From: Nitrospirota bacterium
GTDB lineage: Bacteria > Nitrospinota > Nitrospinia > Nitrospinales > VA-1
DNA length: 25,944 nt
Direction: 5' to 3'
Assembly (NCBI GenBank): GCA_003235465.1
Contig: QJWD01000207.1
Span: 1 to 25,944 of the forward strand
Shown: piece after piece, positions 6,552 to 14,325 of the stretch
How the letters are laid out: each line of letters opens with the position of its first letter
Position numbering within the stretch: position 1 is the stretch's first letter
Notes under the pieces: model-generated
Seen by the model: the letters and a program-made list of their open reading frames with translations, nothing else
The model's database searches: none
Told to the model about the DNA's origin: nothing
Translations under genes and position numbers: made by a program

Positions 6552-8120
6552 ATGTTTCTTACGTTTCTTACATTTTTACCGATCATCGGCGCCATCGTTA
6601 TCGCGCTCCTGCCGAAAGAGCAGCTGAGCGCCATCAAGCAGACCGCCCTCGCCTTCGCCGCCGCCGATTTTCTGTTGTCGCTGGAGCTGTGGCGCAGTTT
6701 CGACCTCACCACCCACAAGATGCAATTCGAGTTCTCCGCACCGTGGATCAGCTCGTGGGGCATCAGTTACCATGTCGGCATCGACGGCATCTCGCTCTTG
6801 CTGTATGTGATGACGACGTTTTTGACGATGATCTCCATCATCGCCTCGTGGGAGGTTAAGAAGCACATCCGCGAGTACATGATGGCCATGCTGGCCCTTT
6901 CGACGGGTATGCTCGGGGTCTTCATCTCCCTCGACATGTTCCTGTTTTATGTTTTCTGGGAGTTCCAGCTGGTGCCTATGTACATCATCATCGGCGTCTG
7001 GGGCGGGCCGCGCCGCATTTACGCCGCGGTGAAGTTCTTCCTGTACACGGCGGTGGGCTCCCTGCTCATGCTGGTGGCCATCATCTGGATCTACTTCATC
7101 GTCAAGGAGCAGACCGGCGTCGCCACCACCGACCTCCTGTACATCACCGAACATCTCGACGTGCCGCTGGACATCCAGAAATGGCTGTGGATGGCGTTTT
7201 TCCTCGCCTTCGCCATCAAGGTGCCCATGTTCCCGTTTCACACCTGGCTGCCTGATGCGCACGTGGAAGCGCCCACCGCGGGCAGCGTGATCCTTGCCGG
7301 CGTCCTGCTCAAGATGGGGACCTACGGCTTTTTCCGCTTCAACCTGCCGCTGTTCCCGCACGCGAGCAACGAATTCGTGCCCTTCGTAGCCTGGCTGTCG
7401 GTCATCGGCATCGTTTACGGCGCCCTGGTGTCCCTGGTGCAGGAGGACCTTAAAAAGCTCGTCGCCTATTCGAGCGTGAGCCATCTCGGGTTCGTCATGC
7501 TCGGCACCTTCGCGTTCAACCATTACGGCATGCAGGGGGCGCTGATTCAGAACATCAACCACGGCGTGAGCACCGGCGCGCTCTTCCTTCTCGTCGGCAT
7601 GATTTACGACCGCCGGCACACGCGCCTCATCAGCGAATTTGGCGGCCTGTCCAAGCAGATGCCGAAATACGCCATCTGCTTCATGATCGTTGCCCTGTCG
7701 TCCATCGGCCTGCCGGGCATGAACGGCTTCGTCGGCGAATTTTTGATCCTGCTTGGCTTTTTCCAGGTTGACGGCATGATCACCGCCATCGCCACGAGCG
7801 GCGTCATCTTCGCCGCCTGCTACATCCTGTGGATGTTCCAGCGGGTGATGTTCCAGGAACTGAAGAACCCCGAGAACATGAAACTGAGCGACCTCAACCT
7901 GCGCGAGCTCATCACCATCGTGCCGTTGATCGTGCTGATATTCTGGATCGGCCTGTATCCCAAGCCGTTCATGAAAACCTTTGAGGCCTCGGTGACCCAT
8001 CTCATCACCAAGGTCAGTCCCGACAATTTCCGCCCCTCCAAGCCGGAGCATCACGAGCACGCGGCCTTGATCGGCACCGATGAGCTGGCGAAACTGCAAA
8101 AAGGCCTGCAGGGCAAATAG
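6552..8120 (+). CDS. nuoM: NADH-quinone oxidoreductase subunit M
   Basis: NuoM (ND4 homologue) is the second antiporter-like proton-pumping subunit. The 522-aa protein has the signature block IKVPMFPFHTWLPDAHVEAP with Lys223, a second channel lysine at Lys254 (LLKMGTYG) and Glu137 in the membrane (VFWEFQLVPMY). These correspond by context to E. coli K234, K265 and E144. It starts ten bases after nuoL and ends ten bases before nuoN. The C-terminal tail is cytoplasmic and His/Glu-rich. Only one nuoM copy is present here. Confidence 0.96.
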   Translation: MFLTFLTFLPIIGAIVIALLPKEQLSAIKQTALAFAAADFLLSLELWRSFDLTTHKMQFEFSAPWISSWGISYHVGIDGISLLLYVMTTFLTMISIIASWEVKKHIREYMMAMLALSTGMLGVFISLDMFLFYVFWEFQLVPMYIIIGVWGGPRRIYAAVKFFLYTAVGSLLMLVAIIWIYFIVKEQTGVATTDLLYITEHLDVPLDIQKWLWMAFFLAFAIKVPMFPFHTWLPDAHVEAPTAGSVILAGVLLKMGTYGFFRFNLPLFPHASNEFVPFVAWLSVIGIVYGALVSLVQEDLKKLVAYSSVSHLGFVMLGTFAFNHYGMQGALIQNINHGVSTGALFLLVGMIYDRRHTRLISEFGGLSKQMPKYAICFMIVALSSIGLPGMNGFVGEFLILLGFFQVDGMITAIATSGVIFAACYILWMFQRVMFQELKNPENMKLSDLNLRELITIVPLIVLIFWIGLYPKPFMKTFEASVTHLITKVSPDNFRPSKPEHHEHAALIGTDELAKLQKGLQGK

Positions 8121-8130
8121 AGGATAGAAC

Positions 8131-9567
8131 GTGGAACCCATCAACGCGCCCGCTTCCATAGACCTGATCAGCCTGGCACCCGTGCTGGTGCTCAGCGTTT
8201 TCGCAATGGGCGTGCTGGCGCTCGATTTGTTCATGGGTCGAAACAAGATGCTGATCATCTTCATCAGCATCACGGGCCTGTTCCTTGCCGCCATCAGTTC
8301 CCTGGCCAACTACCAGCTGCCGGTCTATTCCTTCAACGACAGCTATGTGGTGGACCACCTCTCGGTGTTTTTTATCTTCATCTTCACCCTGAGTTCGGCC
8401 CTCGCCATCCTGTTATCCATCGACTACAACCGGCGCGAGGGCATCCGCGTGGGCGAGTATTACAGCCTCATCCTGTTCTGCACCATCGGCATGATCCTGC
8501 TCGCCTCGTCCACCGACCTCATCATGATCTTCCTCGGCATCGAGATCGTCTCGATCTGCCTGTACGTCCTCGCCGGCATCCGGCGGGGGGACTTGAAATC
8601 CAACGAATCGGCACTCAAGTATTTTCTGCTTGGCGCGTTCGCCACCGGCTTCCTGCTTTACGGCATGGCGCTGGTGTATGGCGCCACCGGCACCACCAAC
8701 CTGATGCAGATCGCCACCATGATTCACGAGGAGAACGTGAATTCCCAGCCGCTGCTTATGCTCGGGGTGGTGCTGCTTGTCGTGGGCTTCGGCTTCAAGG
8801 TGTCGTCCGCGCCGTTCCACATGTGGACGCCGGACGTTTATCAGGGCGCGCCGACGCCGGTGACCGCGTTCATGGCCGTTGGCCCGAAGGCCGCGGCCCT
8901 CGCCGCCCTGTTCCGCGTGTTCACCGAATCGCTGCCGGAGCTGTCGTCCACCTGGGAGACCGTGCTCATCGTGGTGGCGGTGCTCACCATGGTCATCGGC
9001 AACCTCGGCGCCATCGTGCAGACGAATATCAAGCGCCTGCTCGCGTATTCCAGCATCTCCCACGTCGGCTACCTGCTGATGGCGGTGATCGCCAAGAATT
9101 CCATCGCCACGGCGAGCCTGCTGTTTTACATGCTGGCCTACGCGTTCATGATCTTCGGCGTGTTCGGCATCATCGTCATGATGGGGCGGGATGGCGAGGA
9201 AAACCTGGAAATCGAGAATTACGCGGGGCTCGGGTACAAGCACCCGCTCCTCGCCCTGTCGATGACGGCATTTTTGCTGTCCCTCGGCGGCTTGCCGCCG
9301 TTCGCCGGCTTCGTGGCGAAATTCTACATCTTCTCCGCCGCCCTCAAGGAAGGCCTGGTCGCGCTGGTGGTGATCGCGGTCCTCAACAGCGCCGTGTCCT
9401 TCTACTATTATCTCAAGGTCATCGTCTTCATGTACATGAAGGAGCCCACGGAGGAGATCCGGGTGACCCTCTCGCCCATCACCCTGTTTGTTGTGGCCGT
9501 CTCGGTGATCGCGACGATCGAACTCGGAATTTTCCCGGACACCATCATTGCGCTCGCGCAGAATTGA
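8131..9567 (+). CDS. nuoN: NADH-quinone oxidoreductase subunit N
   Basis: NuoN (ND2 homologue) is the third antiporter-like subunit, next to NuoK. The product has 478 aa with about 14 membrane helices and the block SSAPFHMWTPDVYQGAPTPV plus GPKAAALAALFRVF, typical of NuoN. A membrane glutamate lies in IFLGIEIVSICLYVLAG. The start is GTG at 8131 with AGAGGA about ten bases upstream. The next in-frame Met is in the first helix, so GTG fits best. It is the last nuo gene of the operon, followed 49 bases later by a small gene of unknown function. Confidence 0.95.
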   Translation: MEPINAPASIDLISLAPVLVLSVFAMGVLALDLFMGRNKMLIIFISITGLFLAAISSLANYQLPVYSFNDSYVVDHLSVFFIFIFTLSSALAILLSIDYNRREGIRVGEYYSLILFCTIGMILLASSTDLIMIFLGIEIVSICLYVLAGIRRGDLKSNESALKYFLLGAFATGFLLYGMALVYGATGTTNLMQIATMIHEENVNSQPLLMLGVVLLVVGFGFKVSSAPFHMWTPDVYQGAPTPVTAFMAVGPKAAALAALFRVFTESLPELSSTWETVLIVVAVLTMVIGNLGAIVQTNIKRLLAYSSISHVGYLLMAVIAKNSIATASLLFYMLAYAFMIFGVFGIIVMMGRDGEENLEIENYAGLGYKHPLLALSMTAFLLSLGGLPPFAGFVAKFYIFSAALKEGLVALVVIAVLNSAVSFYYYLKVIVFMYMKEPTEEIRVTLSPITLFVVAVSVIATIELGIFPDTIIALAQN

Positions 9568-9616
9568 TTGCGGGCCGGTGGTTTTGGCCCTTCCTCACCA
9601 GGAATAAAGCCCGACC

Positions 9617-9928
9617 ATGAAAATGCATCACCTGTCGAAGGAAGCGGTGGAAAGCATCCTGGAAAAGGTGCGCGTGGTGGTGGAGAGCGGCGATTACACG
9701 CCGGAGAGAATAGAAGAATTGTTCAAGCTTTCCCAGGTCGACCCGGAAAAATTCCTCGAATGCAAGGCACACGAAATCCAGAAGGATAAAGTGAACTTCG
9801 AGCTCGACCCGGAAAAGGGCATCCGTTTTTTCGACCCGTTCAACTTCTTTACCGGCGGTATCTACAAGGATGTGGACGGGCTGACGGTGTGGACGGTGGA
9901 CAACCTGAAGGAACCCTGGTCCTACTGA
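9617..9928 (+). CDS. uncharacterised small protein at the end of the nuo operon
   Basis: I do not recognise this 103-aa protein. It is soluble and acidic, with no signal peptide, cysteine pair or membrane segment. Residues about 5-55 look helical (SKEAVESILEKVRVVVESGD, then a second helix around EELFKLS). The C-terminal half, about 56-103, is richer in aromatic residues and Gly (FFDPFNFFTGGIY, then VWTVDN) and may form a beta structure. The codon use matches neighbouring genes and the frame is clean, so it is probably real. It follows nuoN on the same strand by 49 bases with no terminator between, suggesting cotranscription. A link with complex I is inferred only from position. The ribosome site is weak. 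Confidence 0.7.
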   Translation: MKMHHLSKEAVESILEKVRVVVESGDYTPERIEELFKLSQVDPEKFLECKAHEIQKDKVNFELDPEKGIRFFDPFNFFTGGIYKDVDGLTVWTVDNLKEPWSY

Positions 9929-9975
9929 CCCGGCGCCGGCAAACGCGCGGCGCGGAAACGGGCTGTAGCGCCCGC

Positions 9976-9993
9976 GCCCCCGGGGACGGGGGC
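9976..9993. terminator. GC hairpin downstream of the nuo operon
   Basis: GCCCCCG (9976-9982) and CGGGGGC (9987-9993) form a perfect 7-bp stem closed by the GNRA-type tetraloop GGGA. It lies between the convergent ends of the nuo operon gene and tatA. No T-run follows on either strand, so it may block 3' decay or aid factor-dependent termination rather than act as an intrinsic terminator. Confidence 0.35.
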
Positions 9994-10022
9994 TGCTTCA
10001 CGTTCGAAAGGCCTAGGGAGGG

Positions 10023-10045
10023 CACCGCCGGGCGCGCTGGCGGTG
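10023..10045. terminator. second inverted repeat in the nuo-tatA convergent gap
   Basis: CACCGCC (10023-10029) and GGCGGTG (10039-10045) form a perfect 7-bp stem with a nine-base loop, eight bases past the tatA stop. There is no T-run on either side. It is a candidate 3'-end structure for the tatA transcript. Confidence 0.3.
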
Positions 10046-10052
10046 AATGCGG

Positions 10053-10424
10053 TCAGGCTTTTTCCTGATCCTTGCTGTAGTCGTAGGAGCCTTTTCTGGG
10101 CAGCGCCGAGGTGAATGCATCGGACGCCTCTTTCATGGCCCTGTCCTTGGCCTCGCCTTCTTCCTGGGCCTGTTTCCTGGCCAGCGCTTCCTTTTCCTCG
10201 TCGCTCAGCTCGTTGCCGTCGGCGTCTTTTCCCTCGAGGGCGGCCTTGCCCTCTTCCGCCTTCGCGGTCTCCTCGTCGTCCTCCTGCGCTTCCTTCATCG
10301 AGGATTTGAAATTCTTGATGCTGCGGCCGAACGCGCTGCCGATCTCGGGCAGTTTTCCTGCGCCGAAAATGATCATAATGATGATCAGGATGATCATCAA
10401 TTCGGGAAACCCGATTCCCATCAT
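10053..10424 (-). CDS. tatA: twin-arginine translocase TatA/TatE family subunit
   Basis: TatA subunits assemble into the channel or membrane-weakening element that exports folded proteins. The 123-aa protein has one N-terminal membrane helix (about residues 5-21) followed by the hinge FGAGKLPEIGSAFG and an amphipathic helix (about 28-50), the standard TatA layout. The C-terminal 70 residues are highly charged and probably disordered, longer than in many TatA proteins. FGxxKLPE favours TatA over TatB. GGAGGG lies seven bases before the first of two adjacent Met codons. No tatB or tatC is nearby, so they must be elsewhere. It is downstream of rpe on the same strand but has its own possible promoter. 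Confidence 0.9.
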   Translation of the reverse strand: MMGIGFPELMIILIIIMIIFGAGKLPEIGSAFGRSIKNFKSSMKEAQEDDEETAKAEEGKAALEGKDADGNELSDEEKEALARKQAQEEGEAKDRAMKEASDAFTSALPRKGSYDYSKDQEKA

Positions 10425-10506
10425 GGTAGAACCCTCCGAAAATTTTTTGCCCCCGCGTTGGCGGGCGAATAGGCCCGCAAATGCGGGAAAAGTATTGCGG
10501 TGATTA

Positions 10507-10536
10507 AGTTTAGCCTTTTTACTTCCCGAATTACAA
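10507..10536 (-). promoter_or_regulatory. possible tatA promoter
   Basis: On the minus strand TTGTAA (10531-10536) and TAAACT (10507-10512) are 18 bases apart, each matching consensus in four of six positions, in an AT-richer patch between rpe and tatA. Weak; tatA could also be read through from rpe. Confidence 0.25.
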
Positions 10537-10600
10537 GGGCAAATAACAGCGCCGGAGGCAGGGCGGGAAAATTGTCCCCATCTTTTCGGGGCGGCGAGGC

Positions 10601-11248
10601 TCAGCCTTTTCTCAGGGCCTCGATGGCCTTTTTGTAGTTCTTACTTTTAAACACCGCCGATCCGGCCACCAGCACATTGGCGCCGGATTCCTTGATGTCG
10701 CCCGCGTTGTCGGCCTTCACGCCGCCGTCCACCTCGAGGTCGAACTCGTGCTCGTAATGCCCCATGATTTCCCTCAGGTTCATGATCTTGTCGAGCATGG
10801 AGGGGATGAATTCCTGGCCGCCAAATCCGGGGTTCACCGACATGAGCAGCACCATGTCGATGTCGTGCAGCACTTCCTCGAGGCTGGAGAGCGCCGTCGC
10901 CGGGTTGAGAACCACCCCGGCCCTGACACCCAGCTCGCGGATGGATTGCAGCGTGCGATGAAGGTGGCGGCACGCCTCGACGTGCACCGTGAGGATGTCG
11001 GCGCCCGCGTCGGCAAAATCCTTGATGTACCTGTCGGCATCCTCGATCATCAGGTGGACGTCGAGCGGCAGTTTCGTCACCTTGCGCACGGATTCGACCA
11101 CGCCGGGGCCGATGGTGATGTTGGGCACGAAGTGCCCGTCCATCACGTCGATGTGAATCCAGTCCGCACCGGAGTCTTCCACCGCCTTGATCTCGTCGCC
11201 CAGGCGGCTGAAGTCGGCGGATAATATGGAGGGGGCAATCTTGACCAT
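10601..11248 (-). CDS. rpe: ribulose-phosphate 3-epimerase
   Basis: Interconverts D-ribulose 5-phosphate and D-xylulose 5-phosphate in the pentose phosphate pathway and Calvin cycle; cytoplasmic, metal-dependent TIM barrel. The 215-aa length is typical. Metal and acid-base residues are present: His32 and Asp34 in [13 protein letters not shown], His65 in DVHLMIE, and Asp174 in LEVDGGV. Phosphate-binding loops [10 protein letters not shown] and the C-terminal GSAVF are intact. GGAG precedes the ATG at a good distance. It is divergent from clcA. No other pentose phosphate or carbon-fixation gene is in the window, so which pathway it serves cannot be told. Confidence 0.97.
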   Translation of the reverse strand: MVKIAPSILSADFSRLGDEIKAVEDSGADWIHIDVMDGHFVPNITIGPGVVESVRKVTKLPLDVHLMIEDADRYIKDFADAGADILTVHVEACRHLHRTLQSIRELGVRAGVVLNPATALSSLEEVLHDIDMVLLMSVNPGFGGQEFIPSMLDKIMNLREIMGHYEHEFDLEVDGGVKADNAGDIKESGANVLVAGSAVFKSKNYKKAIEALRKG

Positions 11249-11261
11249 CGTTCACTCCTGT

Positions 11262-11278
11262 TCCTTTCATGGAAAGGA
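11262..11278 (-). promoter_or_regulatory. hairpin in the rpe leader next to the ribosome site
   Basis: TCCTTTC and GAAAGGA form a perfect 7-bp inverted repeat around a 3-base centre, about 14 bases upstream of the rpe start. It lies just beyond the Shine-Dalgarno sequence and could be an operator or a leader hairpin. No known regulator box is recognised. Confidence 0.25.
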
Positions 11279-11361
11279 CCGGTAATTTGGAGGTGAGGAT
11301 ATCATAACGCCAAACGCTTTAGCCATCACTTTCTTGGGCATCAGCCCGCGCGTCACCCCTT

Positions 11362-11386
11362 CCCGGCTGGCGCTGGCCAAGCCGGG
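11362..11386. promoter_or_regulatory. inverted repeat overlapping the clcA -35 box
   Basis: CCCGGCT (11362-11368) and AGCCGGG (11380-11386) are exact reverse complements. The pairing continues inward through GGC and GCC with one bulged A, for about ten pairs around GCTG. It covers the -35 box and the first part of the promoter spacer, the position expected for a repressor or activator site. Function is inferred. Confidence 0.35.
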
Positions 11387-11402
11387 CCACTTGCCTTATA
11401 AT
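11374..11402 (+). promoter_or_regulatory. likely clcA-apbE promoter
   Basis: TGGCCA (11374-11379) and a perfect TATAAT (11397-11402) are separated by 17 bases. The predicted transcript start near 11409 gives a leader of about 27 nt to the clcA ATG. Confidence 0.55.
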
Positions 11403-11435
11403 GAAATGTCTTTTTCCTACTAACCGCTGCTCTCC

Positions 11436-13190
11436 ATGCCCACGATTATCACACGCTCCCGAGAACGCCTGAGAGATTTTCTGATGCAGGATCACAACCT
11501 GCTCCTGCTCGCCGCCGTGATCGGCTTCCTGGCCGGGTTCGCGTCGACGCTGTTCCGCTGGATGATCGCGTTTTTCGAATCCATCTTTTCCGGCGAGGGT
11601 CTCGCCTCGCTGCACGTGCCCGAGGGGCTGCATCCCTATCTCCTGCCCTTCATGCCCATGCTGGGCGGCGCGACCATCGGCGCCATTTGCCATTTCTTTC
11701 CCAACGCGGTGAAGGAAAACGGCGTGCACCGGGTGATGCAGGATGTGGCGCTCAAAGGCGGCAAGATCCGCAAGCACACGATGCTCACCTGCTCGTTCAC
11801 CTCGGCGATCACCATCGGCTCCGGAGGTTCGGCCGGGCGCGAGGGGCCGACGGTGCAGATCGGCTCCGCCGTGGGTTCCGCCCTCGGCCAGCTTTTGCAC
11901 CTGTCCACCGAGCGCGTGCAGGTGCTCGTGGGCTGCGGCGCGGCGGCGGGCATCGCCGCCTCGTTCAACGCGCCGATCGCCGGCGTCCTGTTCGCGCTGG
12001 AAATCATCCTGGGCGATTTCACCCTGCACACCTTCAGCCCGATCATCATCGCCTCGGTCATCGGCACCGCCACCGGGCGGGCCCTCGAAGGCAACGAGAT
12101 CACCTTTCTCATCCCCGTGCACGAACTGGTGAGCCACACCGAGATCGCCTTTTACCTTGTTCTCGGGCTGTTCTGCGGCCTGGCGGCGCGGGGCTTCACG
12201 AAGCTCTATTTTTTTATCACCGCCTACTTCAAGGAAAAGCTGAACGTGCCGAAAGCGGCGAAGCCCGCCCTCGGCGGCCTGGCCGTGGGGTTGATCTCGA
12301 TCTTTTTCCCGGAGGTTCTGGGCAACGGTTACGGCGTCATGGAGGAGGCGTTCACCGGGCAGGTGGTGTGGACGGTGGCGCTCATGCTGATTTTCCTTAA
12401 AATGGTTTCCACCTCCCTCACCCTCGGCTCGGGCGGCCTCGGCGGCGTGTTCGCCCCGTCGCTGTTCATCGGTGCCATGCTCGGCGCCGTCTTCGGCACG
12501 GCGATCCATGCGATCTTCCCCAACCTGAGCGCTTCGCCAGAAACCTACGCCGTGGTCGGCATGGGCGCCGTCGCGGGGGCGGTGATGCAGGCCCCGCTCA
12601 CCAACATCCTCATGCTGTTTGAGCTCACCAACGATTACACCCTCATCCTGCCGGTGATGGTGGCGTGCATCGTGTCCGCCTACACCTACCGCGGCTTCAC
12701 TAAACATTCGTACTACATCCAGTATCTGCTGAACGATGGCATCAACATCAAGCACGGCCGCGAGGTGTCGATCCTGAACTCCATCCGCGTGCAGGATGTG
12801 ATGAGCCGGCACGTCACCACCATCCCCGAGGAAATGCCGTTCCGTAAAATCCTGGAGACCATTTCCTATTCGAAAAATTTCTACTTCCCCGTCATCGACA
12901 GCAAGGGGGACATGACCAGCATCCTCTCCTTTAACGACATCCGCGAGATGATCTTCGAGGAAGGCCTCGAGGACCTGGTTCTCGCCAACGACCTCGCCAC
13001 CCGGGACGTCTACACCCTGAAACCCGAAAACAACATCAACGAGGCCATGGAGCTTTTCGCCCGCCTGGATGTGGAGCAGCTCCCCGTCGTCCGCTCCGAG
13101 GACGCGGGCAAGGTCATCGGCATGGTCAACCGGGGCGACGTGATCGCGGCCTACAACCGGGAAGTCCTGGTCGCCGGGTTCGATCGCTGA
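11436..13190 (+). CDS. clcA: CLC-family anion channel/transporter with C-terminal CBS pair
   Basis: CLC proteins are membrane dimers that conduct chloride or other anions or exchange them for protons. The 584-aa protein has a CLC core (about 20-435) and two CBS domains (about 450-510 and 515-580), which usually sense adenine nucleotides. Visible motifs are GREGP with gating Glu136 and GGVFAPSLFIGAMLG. By alignment from memory to E. coli ClcA, the internal proton glutamate E203 is Ile190 (FALEII). The Ser107-region motif GSGIP reads ENGVH (94-98), so the anion-coordinating Ser is Asn95 and the Pro is His98. An in-frame TAA just upstream fixes ATG 11436 as the first start, though no Shine-Dalgarno is seen. 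apbE follows nine bases later. Whether it is a channel or exchanger, and its anion, are uncertain. Confidence 0.93.
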   Translation: MPTIITRSRERLRDFLMQDHNLLLLAAVIGFLAGFASTLFRWMIAFFESIFSGEGLASLHVPEGLHPYLLPFMPMLGGATIGAICHFFPNAVKENGVHRVMQDVALKGGKIRKHTMLTCSFTSAITIGSGGSAGREGPTVQIGSAVGSALGQLLHLSTERVQVLVGCGAAAGIAASFNAPIAGVLFALEIILGDFTLHTFSPIIIASVIGTATGRALEGNEITFLIPVHELVSHTEIAFYLVLGLFCGLAARGFTKLYFFITAYFKEKLNVPKAAKPALGGLAVGLISIFFPEVLGNGYGVMEEAFTGQVVWTVALMLIFLKMVSTSLTLGSGGLGGVFAPSLFIGAMLGAVFGTAIHAIFPNLSASPETYAVVGMGAVAGAVMQAPLTNILMLFELTNDYTLILPVMVACIVSAYTYRGFTKHSYYIQYLLNDGINIKHGREVSILNSIRVQDVMSRHVTTIPEEMPFRKILETISYSKNFYFPVIDSKGDMTSILSFNDIREMIFEEGLEDLVLANDLATRDVYTLKPENNINEAMELFARLDVEQLPVVRSEDAGKVIGMVNRGDVIAAYNREVLVAGFDR

Positions 13191-13199
13191 GTCTCTGGC

Positions 13200-14210
13200 A
13201 TGACCGCCCGCCCGGCCCTCCTGCTTTTGGCGTTGGGGTTGATGCTCGTCGCCTGCCAGCCCGACAACGAATCTCCCGCCCGGCGCACGCGCTTTCTCAT
13301 GGGCACGCTGGTGGAGATCGTCCTCGCCGACGGGGCGGACAAGAAGGCGGAGGAAGCGGCCAACCGGGCGTTCGCCGAGATGGCCCGGCTCGAGGCCATG
13401 TTCAGCTCGCACCAGCCCGATTCCTTGCTGTCGCGGGTCAACGGGGCGGCCGGCGGCGATTTCACGCCGGTGCCGAAGGAATTTCTCGAGGTGGTCCGCC
13501 GCGGCCTCGCCTGGGGCGCGGCGTCCAGGGGCGCCCTCGCCCTCACCCTCGGGCCCGTGGTGGAGCTTTGGCATTTCGACGCCGAGGCTTCCGGGCCGCC
13601 GCCCTCCCCGCAAGTTCTTAAAGAGGCGCTCACGCGGGTGGACGACGCCGCCATCGAACTGCGCGGTGATCAAATCCGGCTTGCCCGCCCGGGGATGAAG
13701 CTCGACCTCGGCGCCATCGCCAAGGGCTACGCCGTGGATCGCGCCCTCGCCGTGCTTCTGGAGGGCGGCGTCGAAAACGCCCTGATCAACGCAGGCGGCG
13801 ATCTCGCCGTACTCGGCCGGCCCAGCCCGGGGCACGCCTGGAAGGTCGGCCTGCAGCACCCGAGAAAACCCGAGGCGCTCATCGCCGCCCTCGATGCCGA
13901 GGGCATCGCCGTGGCCACCTCGGGCGATTACCAGCGTTATTACCTGCACAACGGGGTCCGCTACCATCACATCCTCACCCCCGCCACGGGCATGCCGGCG
14001 GCAGGCCTCATCGCCGTCACCGTGGCCGCGCCGAGCACCGCTGATGCCGACGCGCTGGCGACGGCGGTGTTCGTCCTCGGCCGCGATAAGGGTTTAAAGT
14101 GGATCGAATCGATTGAAGGCGTGGAAGCGATGGTGGTCGATGCTTCCCTGGAGACGGAGTTTTCCAGCGGCTTCAAAAACCTGCCGGGCTTCGAACTGAC
14201 GGGTTTTTAA
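13200..14210 (+). CDS. apbE: FAD:protein FMN transferase (ApbE lipoprotein)
   Basis: ApbE attaches FMN to Thr/Ser of target flavoproteins, such as Nqr and Rnf subunits and periplasmic reductases, at the outer face of the inner membrane. The 336-aa protein has a signal peptide ending in lipobox LVAC with acylated Cys19. The core shows FLMGTLVEI, LDLGAIAKGYAVDRA, NAGGDLAVLG and the family signature SGDYQRYY followed by RYHHILTPATGMPA. Length is typical. It starts nine bases after the clcA stop, so the pair is probably cotranscribed, although there is no clear ribosome site. No obvious flavinylation target is encoded in the window. The last codons lie within a sequence that is duplicated just downstream. 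Confidence 0.95.
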   Translation: MTARPALLLLALGLMLVACQPDNESPARRTRFLMGTLVEIVLADGADKKAEEAANRAFAEMARLEAMFSSHQPDSLLSRVNGAAGGDFTPVPKEFLEVVRRGLAWGAASRGALALTLGPVVELWHFDAEASGPPPSPQVLKEALTRVDDAAIELRGDQIRLARPGMKLDLGAIAKGYAVDRALAVLLEGGVENALINAGGDLAVLGRPSPGHAWKVGLQHPRKPEALIAALDAEGIAVATSGDYQRYYLHNGVRYHHILTPATGMPAAGLIAVTVAAPSTADADALATAVFVLGRDKGLKWIESIEGVEAMVVDASLETEFSSGFKNLPGFELTGF

Positions 14211-14297
14211 CGCGGCTTGCGCGTGGCGACTGGGAATCGGCGGAGTTTTCCGGCGGCATCAAAAACCTGCCGCGGGCTTCGAACTGACGGGTTTTTA
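14155..14297 (+). repeat. imperfect direct duplication of the apbE 3' end
   Basis: Copy 1 (14155-14209, last codons of apbE) and copy 2 (14241-14297, downstream) differ by two substitutions and a 2-base CG insertion over about 55 bases. Both end in ACGGGTTTTTA, covering the stop. The copies are 31 bases apart. In the second copy the insertion shifts the frame. This looks like a local duplication, or the tail of a second, mostly deleted apbE. Confidence 0.85.
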
Positions 14298-14325
14298 GAG
14301 CAGCCGGGCCGCTCGGGCGGGAGTA

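Noticed and set aside
6576..8309. 577-codon open frame on the minus strand
   Set aside because: Antisense to nuoM and the start of nuoN; composition is that of a codon shadow.
11319..13970. 883-codon open frame on the minus strand
   Set aside because: It is antisense to clcA and apbE, rich in Gly, Ala, His, Arg and Glu as expected from GC-rich antisense codons, and has no domain. clcA and apbE have clear motifs.
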